This document shows, piece by piece, positions 16,711-25,065 of a stretch of 61,366 nucleotides of DNA. Position numbers and translations under genes: made by a program. Position 1 is the stretch's first letter; every line of letters starts with the position of its first letter. The stretch is from CAISIP01 sp031403955 (GTDB taxonomy: Bacteria > Pseudomonadota > Gammaproteobacteria > Burkholderiales > Burkholderiaceae_C). A model generated the notes under the pieces. That model was not told where the DNA came from, did no database searches, and worked only from the letters and a program-made list of their open reading frames with translations. The stretch is from positions 1 to 61,366 of the forward strand of contig JANNGR010000450.1 in assembly GCA_031403955.1 (NCBI GenBank). The letters are read 5' to 3'.

Positions 16711-17937
16711 TCAAATCCGGATCGCCTGGGCCGGGTCCATCGCCGCCGCGCGGCGCGCCGGCGCAATCGCCGCCAGGACGCCACACACGGTGGCGATCAG
16801 CGCCACCTGAACCGCCAGCGACCACGGCAACACGATCAGGAACAGCGGCTGCCCGTCGGAACCAAGCACAAAGGTGGTAAACAACACGATCATCAACAAC
16901 GCGAGGCCCAGACCCAGCACCGATCCAAGCGCGCCAACAATGCCACCCTGGACCAGGAATACCCGCACCATCTGCCCACGGGTGGCTCCCATGGCGCGCA
17001 GGATGCCGATCTCGCGGCGCTTTTGCACCACCGACACCACCAGCACACTGGCGATACCCAGCACCACCACCACCGCCACGATGGCGCGTATCAGCCCGGT
17101 GCTGATGGACTGGGCATTCAGCGCCGAGACCAGCTGGGCATTGGTTTCCTGCCAGCTCTCGATCTGGTAGGGAAACCGCCGGCGCAAATCCGCCGCGAAG
17201 GTCTTCGCGCTCCAGACGTCCACCAGCGCCAGATCGACACTCGTGGCGCCACCGGGCAGACCGAGCAGACTCTGCGCCAGCCGCAATGGAACAATCACGG
17301 TGCGCCGGTTGAGTTCGCGCACGCCAAGGTCCACCAGCGCCGTGACGCGGACGGTTTCACTGACCGTGCCGGTGCGCAACGTCAGCCGGTCGCCCGGGCG
17401 CAGCGCCAGATCAGAGGCCAGTTCGCTGCCGATGATGGCCTCTGAGGGTTCGAGCCTGGCAACCCCATCAATCACTTTTTCGCGCAATCGAACCACGCGG
17501 TCGTAGCGATCGAGGTCGACACCGGTCAACGCGATCGCCTGGGTAGCTTCACCGCGCAGCGCCAAAGCGCCGCCGGCGACGATCGGAGAAACCGCTGCGA
17601 TGGCGGGCATCTGCTCCAACACCGGCACCAGCGCGCGCCAGTTGGAAACCGAGCGCAGGCGTTGCGCCCTGGGTTGTGTGTCGGTCAAAGCGGTGACGCC
17701 TGGCTCGGGCAATCGCGCTGGCGCGACCACATCCTCCGGTGCTCGCAGCGTCACATGCGCCTGTCCGCCCAAGGTCTTGGTGAAGGTATTGCTCTGCAGC
17801 CCGGTTATCAGGGCCGAGATATAGGCGATCACCGCGACACCGGCCGCGACACCGATGACGATCAGCACCGTCTGCAAGCGTCCCTCGCGCAGGAAGCGCA
17901 CGGCGACACGGATCTCAAAACCAAGCCAGGTGCGCAT
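16711..17937 (-). CDS. ABC transporter permease, FtsX/MacB-core type
   Basis: A 408-residue inner-membrane permease with one N-terminal membrane helix (about residues 22-44), a large periplasmic MacB-core domain, and three C-terminal helices characteristic of FtsX. The loop RREIGILRAMGATRGQMVRVFL is a hallmark of these permeases. The exporter class is mechanotransmitter-like and moves lipoproteins, peptides or small molecules outward. ATG 17937 is chosen; ATG 17967 would overlap the adaptor gene by 17 bases. The substrate is unknown. Confidence 0.87.
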   Translation of the reverse strand: MRTWLGFEIRVAVRFLREGRLQTVLIVIGVAAGVAVIAYISALITGLQSNTFTKTLGGQAHVTLRAPEDVVAPARLPEPGVTALTDTQPRAQRLRSVSNWRALVPVLEQMPAIAAVSPIVAGGALALRGEATQAIALTGVDLDRYDRVVRLREKVIDGVARLEPSEAIIGSELASDLALRPGDRLTLRTGTVSETVRVTALVDLGVRELNRRTVIVPLRLAQSLLGLPGGATSVDLALVDVWSAKTFAADLRRRFPYQIESWQETNAQLVSALNAQSISTGLIRAIVAVVVVLGIASVLVVSVVQKRREIGILRAMGATRGQMVRVFLVQGGIVGALGSVLGLGLALLMIVLFTTFVLGSDGQPLFLIVLPWSLAVQVALIATVCGVLAAIAPARRAAAMDPAQAIRI

Positions 17938-17950
17938 CGACGTCACGTGG

Positions 17951-19237
17951 TCAGCGCCCCATCGCATTGGTCAGCGCCGACGCGGCATTCTCGCCCCGGG
18001 CGCCGGTCTTTGCCGACTTGGCGCCAGTCGAGGTTGCGGCGACCAGCTCCACCTGGACCCGGCTGCCGGGCTTGACCAGCTTGTCCAGTACCACCACGTC
18101 ACCGGCCGACAAGCCCGATTGCACCTCGACCGCATCCAGCGTGCGCAGGCCCACTCGCACGCTGCGCTGTTCCACCCGCCCATCGCGTACCACGAGCACG
18201 GTAGCGGCAACCGCGTCGGATGGTCCATCCAGCGCGCTGACTGGCAGTACCAAAGCGCTGTCAAGCCGCGCCGTCTGCACTTCAACCGACAAGGTCATGT
18301 CCTGGCGCAGGAATGCCGGGGGTTGTTGCGCCAACGCGAACTTGACTTCGATCGCACCGCGTTGCGCATCGACGAGCGGGGCAATCGACAACACACGCGC
18401 CGCAAAACGCTGCGCGGGATAAGCGTCGGCGATGGCGGTGGCGCTCTGCCCGAGCGCCAGCTGGTCCAGGAATCGTTCGTCCACCTGGGCCACAAGCTGC
18501 GTCGGCCCGGCCAGCGCAAGCGCCATCAATACACGCCCGGGTTGCACGATTTGCCCGGGTTCAACCAGACGCGAAAGAACGTGCGCCTCGGCTGGCGCCA
18601 GCAAAATCGTTTGTGCCAGCCGCGCCTGCGCGGCCGCCGTCGCCCAAGTAGCCAGCGCAAGTTGGGCTTGCGCCTGCGCGACGTCTGTACCGGCTTCCCC
18701 AATCGCCTGGTTCTGCGCCCCGGCACCGGCCAATTGGGCCAGCGCAACATCGCGCGCGCGACGCGCCTCGTCCTGCCGGGACTCGCTTAAAAAGCCCTGC
18801 GAAACTAGCTGCTGCACCCGGACGTATTCGGCCTCGGCCGCATTCATGGCGGCTTGAGCCTGCGCCAGACCGGCTTGTGCCGATGTTCTGCCGGTGCCGC
18901 GGATTCCCGCCAAACGGGCCATGGCCTGCTGTTGCGCGGCAACCGCCTGTGCCAGCACGGCACGCAATTCGTCCGATTCGAGCCGGATCAACGGCGCGTC
19001 TTTGCGCACCTGCGCACCTTCTGACACCAGCACATCCACCACGCGGCCAGTCACGGTGCTACCGATTTCCACCCGCGAAAGCGCGGCAACGCGGGCCGAA
19101 AATTGCAAGCTGCGCACCAGCGGCGCCAGCCGAAGTTGTACCGCCTCAACCCGTGGCGCACGCCCCACCCACCAGGCGCCGGCCGCAACCACCGCCAAGG
19201 CGATGCATATCCCAACCCAGATCCAGCGTCGGTTCAT
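17951..19237 (-). CDS. Periplasmic adaptor (membrane fusion protein, MacA/HlyD family)
   Basis: A 428-residue adaptor with an N-terminal signal-anchor (residues 5-24), a lipoyl/barrel-sandwich half at GSTVTGRVVDVLVSEGAQV, and a long Ala/Gln-rich coiled-coil hairpin (about residues 90-215). The beta-barrel and second lipoyl half follow (VLSRLVEPGQIVQPG). It would bridge the FtsX-like permease to an outer-membrane channel. No TolC-type gene is present here, so the channel must be encoded elsewhere. It is the first gene of the three-gene minus-strand unit and lies 21 bases downstream of ruvB. The C-terminal 25 residues are low-complexity. Confidence 0.88.
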   Translation of the reverse strand: MNRRWIWVGICIALAVVAAGAWWVGRAPRVEAVQLRLAPLVRSLQFSARVAALSRVEIGSTVTGRVVDVLVSEGAQVRKDAPLIRLESDELRAVLAQAVAAQQQAMARLAGIRGTGRTSAQAGLAQAQAAMNAAEAEYVRVQQLVSQGFLSESRQDEARRARDVALAQLAGAGAQNQAIGEAGTDVAQAQAQLALATWATAAAQARLAQTILLAPAEAHVLSRLVEPGQIVQPGRVLMALALAGPTQLVAQVDERFLDQLALGQSATAIADAYPAQRFAARVLSIAPLVDAQRGAIEVKFALAQQPPAFLRQDMTLSVEVQTARLDSALVLPVSALDGPSDAVAATVLVVRDGRVEQRSVRVGLRTLDAVEVQSGLSAGDVVVLDKLVKPGSRVQVELVAATSTGAKSAKTGARGENAASALTNAMGR

Positions 19238-19258
19238 GCGTGTTATCGGGGTCTCGCC

Positions 19259-20317
19259 TCAACTGCCAAACAGCTCGGAGCTGCTCTTCGGCGGCGTCAC
19301 CCCGAGATGCCGGTAAGCGGCCAGCGTGGCAATTCGGCCGCGCGGCGTACGCTGCAGATAACCCTGCTGGATCAGGTAGGGCTCGATCACATCTTCGATC
19401 GTTTCGCGCTCTTCACCGATGCTGGCCGCAATGTTGTCCAACCCCACCGGCCCACCGTCAAAACGGTGGATCACGGCTTCCAGCAGCTTGCGGTCCATCA
19501 CGTCAAACCCCTGCGGGTCCACGTCGAGCATGGCCAGCGCCAGATTGGCAATCGCCAAGGTAATCTGCCCATTGCCCTTGACGTCGGCATAGTCGCGCAC
19601 CCGTCGCAGCAAGCGGTTGGCGATACGCGGCGTGCCTCGCGAGCGTTGCGCAATCTCGAAACCACCCTGCTCGTCCATCGGCACCTTCAGCAGTCCGGCG
19701 CTGCGCCGCACGATGCGCGCCAGTTCCTGCGCGGTGTAAAACTCGAGCCGCGCAACGATGCCAAAACGGTCGCGCAGCGGGTTGGTCAACATGCCGGCCC
19801 GCGTGGTCGCCCCGACCAGCGTGAATGGCTGCAGATCGAGTTTGATGGAGCGCGCCGCCGGCCCTTCGCCAATCATGATGTCGATCTTGTAGTCTTCCAG
19901 CGCCGGGTACAGGATTTCCTCGACCACCGGTGACAGCCGATGAATTTCATCGATGAACAACACGTCGTTCTTTTCCAGATTGGTCAACAGGGCAGCCAGA
20001 TCCTTGGGCTTTTCCAGCACCGGCCCGCTGGTCTGGCGCAGATTGACCCCGAGCTCATGCGCGATGATGTGCGACAAGGTCGTCTTGCCCAGGCCCGGCG
20101 GGCCGAACAGCAACACATGGTCGAGCGCTTCATCACGCATGCGGGCGGCGCCAATGAAAATCTCAAGCTGCTCGCGGATCTTTACCTGGCCTACATAGTC
20201 GTCCAGCAGCTTGGGCCGCAGCGCCCGTTCGACCGCCTCCTCGTTCGGGGACGCCGGTGCCGCCGATACCATGCGGTTCGCCGGAGCCGGGGCAAAGTCG
20301 TCGGTCTGGATGCTCAC
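19259..20317 (-). CDS. ruvB: Holliday junction branch-migration helicase RuvB
   Basis: A 352-residue AAA+ motor that drives branch migration with RuvA. It shows Walker A GPPGLGKTT (72-80), Walker B FIDEIHR, sensor and arginine-finger regions (VGATTRAGML), and a C-terminal winged helix ending near YLQRTPRGR. The start is GTG at 20317. In many bacteria ruvB directly follows ruvA; here an alpha-carbonic anhydrase gene on the opposite strand lies between them, so ruvB needs its own promoter. Confidence 0.97.
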   Translation of the reverse strand: MSIQTDDFAPAPANRMVSAAPASPNEEAVERALRPKLLDDYVGQVKIREQLEIFIGAARMRDEALDHVLLFGPPGLGKTTLSHIIAHELGVNLRQTSGPVLEKPKDLAALLTNLEKNDVLFIDEIHRLSPVVEEILYPALEDYKIDIMIGEGPAARSIKLDLQPFTLVGATTRAGMLTNPLRDRFGIVARLEFYTAQELARIVRRSAGLLKVPMDEQGGFEIAQRSRGTPRIANRLLRRVRDYADVKGNGQITLAIANLALAMLDVDPQGFDVMDRKLLEAVIHRFDGGPVGLDNIAASIGEERETIEDVIEPYLIQQGYLQRTPRGRIATLAAYRHLGVTPPKSSSELFGS

Positions 20318-20511
20318 GGGCAGCGCATCAGCGAGGCGGTTGACAACATGGTGCCTGACTATAGCCTGGGCTTGCGCGCAGGCTCAAGTCGGGAACCGGA
20401 TATGCCGATAGCGACATAGGTGCGGTGCCACCGCGGTTGACGCCGCGCCGCCCTTTTCCCCCGACCCGCCACCGTCTTGGCCAACCTGGCCCGCTTGCAT
20501 TGAGACCGACC

Positions 20512-21501
20512 ATGAAGATACCGTTTGCAACCTGTCTGCTGCTGCTTGGCCATTTCGGCGCGGCCACCGCGCAGGGCCATGCGGCAGCAGCACCGGCGCC
20601 GACGGCGAAAGAGTTTGGTGCACAGGTGCGTGAGGCCTTGGATAGTGGCGCTGGAATCGGCAAACGCCTGACGCTGGTGCACAATGCCGCGGCGCCGGCA
20701 AATGTGGCACCGGGGGCCATGCCCAACCCGCTCGCAAGCCGCCAGTACATCCGCGCCAAGGCCGCCGCCCTGACCGGACACCCGGCTGCCGAGGCCGTCG
20801 GCGCGCACGGGTCGGGCGAAGTGCACTGGACTTATGAAGGCGACACCGGCCCGCAAACCTGGGGCCAGCTAAAACCGGATTTCAACCTGTGCGCCATTGG
20901 CCGGCGTCAGTCGCCGATCAACATCGAGGAATCCGCCACGCTGCGGGGACCGGCTGAACCGATCCAGTTCGATTACACCCCGAGCAGCGCCAGCGTGGTC
21001 AACAATGGGCACACGATCCAGGTCGACATGGTGGGCGACAACACGATCAAGGTGCGTGGCTCCAGCTACAAGCTGCTGCAATTCCACTTTCACCACCCGA
21101 GCGAGGAACGCGTCAACCAGCGCGGCTTTGCCATGGTGGCGCACTTGGTGCACCGGAACACTGAAGGCCAACTCGCCGTGGTAGCCGTTTTGCTGGAGCC
21201 CGGCGCCGCCAACCCAATGATCAACAAGGTCTGGACTTATATGCCGCTGGACGCGGGCGACCGGGTGCGCATGCCCACGGGTGTCTTGGAGATGGCCGAA
21301 TTGCTGCCGAAAGACCAGCGTTATTACCAGTTCATGGGTTCCCTTACCACGCCACCCTGTTCGGAAGGTGTCTTGTGGATGGTGCTCAAACAACCCGTGA
21401 CCGTGAGTCGCGAGCAACTCAGGCTGTTTGCGCAGCTATTTCCGAATAACGCGCGCCCGGTCCAACAAGCCAACGGCCGGGCCGTGCGGGACGCGCAGTA
21501 G
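20512..21501 (+). CDS. Exported alpha-class carbonic anhydrase
   Basis: A 329-residue protein with a signal peptide (residues 1-22, ending TAQG). The carbonic anhydrase core shows RRQSPINI, the zinc ligands H192 and H194 (QFHFHHPSE) and H211 (AHLVH), and the TTPPCSEGVLWMVL strand. It would interconvert CO2 and bicarbonate in the periplasm. About 100 residues of Ala-rich, low-conservation sequence separate the signal peptide from the core. It lies on the plus strand between the minus-strand genes ruvA and ruvB, apparently as an inserted cargo gene. The longer in-frame ORF from 20425 lacks a signal peptide, so ATG 20512 is preferred. Confidence 0.93.
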   Translation: MKIPFATCLLLLGHFGAATAQGHAAAAPAPTAKEFGAQVREALDSGAGIGKRLTLVHNAAAPANVAPGAMPNPLASRQYIRAKAAALTGHPAAEAVGAHGSGEVHWTYEGDTGPQTWGQLKPDFNLCAIGRRQSPINIEESATLRGPAEPIQFDYTPSSASVVNNGHTIQVDMVGDNTIKVRGSSYKLLQFHFHHPSEERVNQRGFAMVAHLVHRNTEGQLAVVAVLLEPGAANPMINKVWTYMPLDAGDRVRMPTGVLEMAELLPKDQRYYQFMGSLTTPPCSEGVLWMVLKQPVTVSREQLRLFAQLFPNNARPVQQANGRAVRDAQ

Positions 21502-21535
21502 GCGCGCACCGGAGCCGTTTCACGATTGACAAACT

Positions 21536-22111
21536 TCAGGCCCTCGACAAAGCCTTCAGGGCCAGCTTGATGCCTTCGCTCACGCCCACGCCAGCCGGCA
21601 GCGCCTTGAGTGACAAGGCGGCTTCCTTGTCGCTGTAACCCAACGCCACCAGCGCCTGCAGGATGTCGGCCTGGTTATCCGTGGCCATGCCAACCGGTGC
21701 CCCGAGGTCTGCCCCCAACTTGCCTTTGAGTTCCAGCAAGAGCCGTTCGGCCGTCTTCTTGCCAATGCCCGGCACCTTGATCAGGCGCGCGCCTTGCTGC
21801 AGCGTCACCGCCTGCGCCAACTCGGCCACGCTCATACCCGAAAGCACCGACAAGGCGGTGCGCGGGCCAACACCCGAGATCTTGATCAGTTGGCGAAACG
21901 CCTCCCGCTCCGTGGGGGTTTCAAAACCGTACAGAACCTGCGCATCTTCCCGGACCACAAAATGCGTCAACAACGACACCACCGAGCCCTTGGCAGGCAA
22001 GTTGTAGAAGGTGCTCATCGGCACATGGACTTCATAACCGACGCCATTACATTCCACCAATACCTGTGGTGGACTCTTGTCGCCCAGCGTTCCCGTCAAC
22101 TTGCCTATCAT
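21536..22111 (-). CDS. ruvA: Holliday junction DNA-binding protein RuvA
   Basis: A 191-residue protein that binds Holliday junctions as a tetramer and loads RuvB. The N-terminal OB fold begins MIGKLTGTL, the middle has helix-hairpin-helix repeats (LIKISGVGPRTALSVLSG and LIKVPGIGKKTAERLLLEL), and the C-terminal RuvB-contact domain has ALVALGYSDKEA. It diverges from phoH with a 62-base gap. Confidence 0.97.
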   Translation of the reverse strand: MIGKLTGTLGDKSPPQVLVECNGVGYEVHVPMSTFYNLPAKGSVVSLLTHFVVREDAQVLYGFETPTEREAFRQLIKISGVGPRTALSVLSGMSVAELAQAVTLQQGARLIKVPGIGKKTAERLLLELKGKLGADLGAPVGMATDNQADILQALVALGYSDKEAALSLKALPAGVGVSEGIKLALKALSRA

Positions 22112-22173
22112 GGTCTGCCCAGTCCTTGCCTATCATCGGGGGCCCCGGTGGACCTCCTCTCGGAATTATCAAC

Positions 22174-23166
22174 TTGATCCTCAGACACCTGTTTTCGCCG
22201 CCCAACAACACCCGCCTCACCAACCTGTGCGGGCCCATGGACGAGCATTTACGTACTATCGAGGCGGCATTGCAGGTAGTAGTCGCGCACCGGCATGAGC
22301 AGTTCAAGGTCGATGGCCCCAAGGACCGGGCCAGGCGTGGCATGGAAATGCTGCAGGCGCTGTACGAGATTGCCCAGCGTCCGATCGAACCGTCCACGGT
22401 GCAAATGATGTTGGCCGGCGATGCGGAAATGGACGGCACGGACAACCCGGTACTGCAAACCCGGCGTGCGGACCTGCGTGCCCGCACACCCAACCAGGCT
22501 ACCTACCTGGACAACATCACCAACCACGACATCACGTTTGGCATCGGGCCGGCCGGCACCGGCAAAACCTATCTGGCGGTGGCCTGCGCGATCGATGCGT
22601 TGCAACGCAGCGCGGTGCAACGCATCGTATTGACGCGTCCGGCGGTTGAAGCCGGTGAACGGCTGGGTTTCCTGCCCGGCGACCTGAGCCAGAAAATCGA
22701 CCCCTATTTGCGCCCGCTGTACGACGCGTTATACGACTTGATGGGCTTCGAGCAGGTGCAAAAGGCCTTCGAACGTCAGGCAATTGAAATCGCACCGCTG
22801 GCTTTCATGCGCGGGCGCACGCTGAACAATGCCTTCATCATCCTTGACGAAGCGCAAAATACCACCCCCGAACAGATGAAGATGTTCCTGACGCGCATTG
22901 GTTTTGGCGCCAAGGCGGTGGTGACCGGCGACGTCAGCCAGATCGACCTTCCAAAAACCCAACTCAGCGGTTTGATCGACGCTGAGCGTGTGCTCAAACG
23001 GGTCAAGGGCATCGCGATTTGCCGCCTGACCAGCGCCGACGTCGTGCGCCATCCACTGGTAGCGCGGATCGTTGACGCCTACGACATGAAAAACCAGCAC
23101 CGGGACGCACTACCGGGCCTAGCTGCAAAGCCTGCCCGGGCACCGGCGCGCAAAAAAGTGCTCTGA
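22174..23166 (+). CDS. PhoH family ATPase (YbeZ-like)
   Basis: A 330-residue cytoplasmic P-loop protein. Motifs are the Walker A GPAGTGKTY, the PhoH-specific ALTRPAVEAGERLGFLPGD region, Walker B FIILDEAQNTT and VVTGDVSQIDLP. YbeZ/PhoH proteins work with the endoribonuclease YbeY in ribosome and RNA quality control. TTG at 22174 is chosen because it gives the conserved N-terminus MILRHLFSPP; the upstream frame runs into ruvA. The ybeY gene follows after 15 bases. Confidence 0.92.
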   Translation: MILRHLFSPPNNTRLTNLCGPMDEHLRTIEAALQVVVAHRHEQFKVDGPKDRARRGMEMLQALYEIAQRPIEPSTVQMMLAGDAEMDGTDNPVLQTRRADLRARTPNQATYLDNITNHDITFGIGPAGTGKTYLAVACAIDALQRSAVQRIVLTRPAVEAGERLGFLPGDLSQKIDPYLRPLYDALYDLMGFEQVQKAFERQAIEIAPLAFMRGRTLNNAFIILDEAQNTTPEQMKMFLTRIGFGAKAVVTGDVSQIDLPKTQLSGLIDAERVLKRVKGIAICRLTSADVVRHPLVARIVDAYDMKNQHRDALPGLAAKPARAPARKKVL

Positions 23167-23181
23167 CGCGACGCCGGTTCG

Positions 23182-23631
23182 ATGCTCAACCAACTCGCGC
23201 TGTCACTGCAGTTCGGCAACCTGGACCAAGTGGCGCTGCACCGCGCGGCATTGCCACGGCATAAAGTGGCGCGCTGGATCCGGCACGCGCTGGAGCGCGA
23301 CGCCGAAATCACGGTGCGCGTTGTCGATGCGCAAGAAGGCCAGGCCCTGAACCGTGACTACCGGCACAAGGACTATGCAACCAACGTGCTGACTTTCCCC
23401 TATATGCAGGAGCCGCTTATTGCTGACCTGGTCCTGTGTGCTCCGGTGGTCGCGCAGGAAGCGAAACAAGGCCGCAAAAGCCTGCAGGCGCACTACGCTC
23501 ACCTGATTGTTCACGGCGCCTTGCACGCGCAGGGCTGGGACCATGAAACCGGCCGGGCGCAGGCCCAGGCCATGGAGGCACGCGAGGCGCGCATATTGGA
23601 CGGCCTGGGTTTTCGAAACCCCTACACCTAG
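23182..23631 (+). CDS. ybeY: Endoribonuclease YbeY (rRNA maturation)
   Basis: A 149-residue zinc-dependent endoribonuclease involved in 16S rRNA 3' maturation and ribosome quality control. The catalytic metal motif HGALHAQGWDH is complete, and DYRHKDYATNVLTFPY is the other family signature. It lies 15 bases after phoH, the normal arrangement, and converges with dtd with only 5 bases between the stops. Confidence 0.95.
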   Translation: MLNQLALSLQFGNLDQVALHRAALPRHKVARWIRHALERDAEITVRVVDAQEGQALNRDYRHKDYATNVLTFPYMQEPLIADLVLCAPVVAQEAKQGRKSLQAHYAHLIVHGALHAQGWDHETGRAQAQAMEAREARILDGLGFRNPYT

Positions 23632-23636
23632 GCTAG

Positions 23637-24086
23637 TTAGGAGTCCGGATCGATACGCAACGTGATCGTCACCGGGCCGTCGTTGACCAGCGCGACTTGC
23701 ATGTCGGCGCCAAACTTTCCGGTCTGTACCTGGCCATGCGCGGCGCTCGCCTGCGCGACAAAATAGTCATACAGGCGCTGGCCGTCGGCTGGCGCGGCAG
23801 CGGTGCTGAAACCGGGCCGGTTGCCGCTCGATGTATCGGCAGCAAGCGTGAACTGGCTCACCACCAGCAGGCCGCCAGCAACGTCTTGCAGGCTGCGATT
23901 CATTTTTCCCCGCGCATCGCCAAAGATGCGTAATTTGAGTATCTTGGCAAGCATCCGCTCGGCCTGCAAATCGGTGTCGCCGCGCTCGGCGCATAACAGC
24001 ACCAGCAGTCCAGCGCCGATACGGCCAACCAGCTGGCCTTCGACCGTCACGCTGGCCTGGCTGACGCGCTGCAAAACAGCTTTCAA
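23637..24086 (-). CDS. dtd: D-aminoacyl-tRNA deacylase
   Basis: A 149-residue homodimeric enzyme that removes D-amino acids (and glycine from tRNA-Ala) mis-attached to tRNA. It shows the active-site SQFTLAAD and the NxGPVT motif as VNDGPVTITL, with the conserved MKAVLQRVSQASVTV start. Its ATG overlaps the upstream CDF transporter stop by 4 bases (ATGA), so the two are translationally coupled. Confidence 0.96.
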   Translation of the reverse strand: MKAVLQRVSQASVTVEGQLVGRIGAGLLVLLCAERGDTDLQAERMLAKILKLRIFGDARGKMNRSLQDVAGGLLVVSQFTLAADTSSGNRPGFSTAAAPADGQRLYDYFVAQASAAHGQVQTGKFGADMQVALVNDGPVTITLRIDPDS

Positions 24087-24997
24087 ATCAGGTCCCTGGG
24101 GTCATCAAAATGGGCCTCCACGTCGCTGGGCAGCAACTGGATGGTGGCGCGCAGGCCGGGAACGGCGCTCATCAGCGCCTGCTCAACGCTGGTGCGCAGC
24201 GCCGCCGCGCGCCCGAGCGACCAACTGGCCGGCATATGCATGTGCAGGTCGACAAACCGCCGCTGCCCCGAGCGCCGGGTGCTGACGTGGTCGAAGCGGA
24301 TCGTGTGATGGTCAAACTCGTGCAGCGTGGCCTCGATCTGCGCCATTACGTCGGGCTCCACCGCCTCGTCCATCAGCCCCTGGGATGAACGCCACAACAA
24401 ACGCGCGCCTTCACGCAGTATGTTGAGTGCAACTCCGATAGCGACCAGGGGGTCGAGCCACAACCAACCGGTCAGCGCGACCAGACCAATGCCAAACACC
24501 ACCCCCGCGGAGGTCCAGACATCCGTAACCAGGTGTTTTGCATCCGCCTCCAGGGCAATCGAGCGGTGGACGGCCGCCGCGCCGAACATGACCCACGCCA
24601 GCAAGCCGTTTAGGCCTGAGCTGATGACCGACAGAACCAAGCCCCATCCGACTGAAGTCAAGGGCCGCGGATCAACGATTCGATGGCCGGCGGCCCAGAT
24701 GATTCCGCATGCCGCGCCGATGATCAGAATGCCCTCAAAACCGGACGAAAAATATTCCGCCTTGTGGTGTCCATACGGGTGGTCCGCGTCGGCTGGGCGT
24801 TGTGCGATAGTGACCATGACCAACGCAAAAATGGCGCTCGCCAGGTTCACAAACGACTCCATCGCGTCTGACAGCAAGCCGACTGAATCCGTGATGGCCC
24901 AGGCCAGGGTCTTTAGCGTGATGGTGACGACCGCGACTGCCACCGACGCCCAAAGCAGCCTCTTTGGCGTCAGAAAGCGGGTCGGCAAAACAATCAT
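24083..24997 (-). CDS. Cation diffusion facilitator (CDF) family metal transporter
   Basis: A 304-residue inner-membrane transporter with six predicted helices and a cytoplasmic C-terminal domain. Metal-site motifs are SDAMESFVNL in helix 2 (S-D-x3-E), HPYGHHKAEYFS in the following loop, and the helix 5 HLVTDVWTS (H-x3-D). It exports Zn2+, Fe2+, Co2+ or similar by proton exchange. The ORF extends far upstream, but ATG 24997 starts the conserved protein. It precedes dtd with a 4-base overlap. Confidence 0.9.
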   Translation of the reverse strand: MIVLPTRFLTPKRLLWASVAVAVVTITLKTLAWAITDSVGLLSDAMESFVNLASAIFALVMVTIAQRPADADHPYGHHKAEYFSSGFEGILIIGAACGIIWAAGHRIVDPRPLTSVGWGLVLSVISSGLNGLLAWVMFGAAAVHRSIALEADAKHLVTDVWTSAGVVFGIGLVALTGWLWLDPLVAIGVALNILREGARLLWRSSQGLMDEAVEPDVMAQIEATLHEFDHHTIRFDHVSTRRSGQRRFVDLHMHMPASWSLGRAAALRTSVEQALMSAVPGLRATIQLLPSDVEAHFDDPRDLI

Positions 24998-25065
24998 GCG
25001 CGCATTGTGAATGATCGCCGGCGCGGTAGTGTTCGATGCCCGGGTTGACGTGCAAGAATAGGGCC

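Noticed and set aside
16009..17445. Plus-strand ORF of 478 codons across the exporter ATPase and permease
   Set aside because: Its translation is rich in His, Gln and Arg without structure, as expected of an antisense frame; the minus-strand ABC genes have complete motifs.
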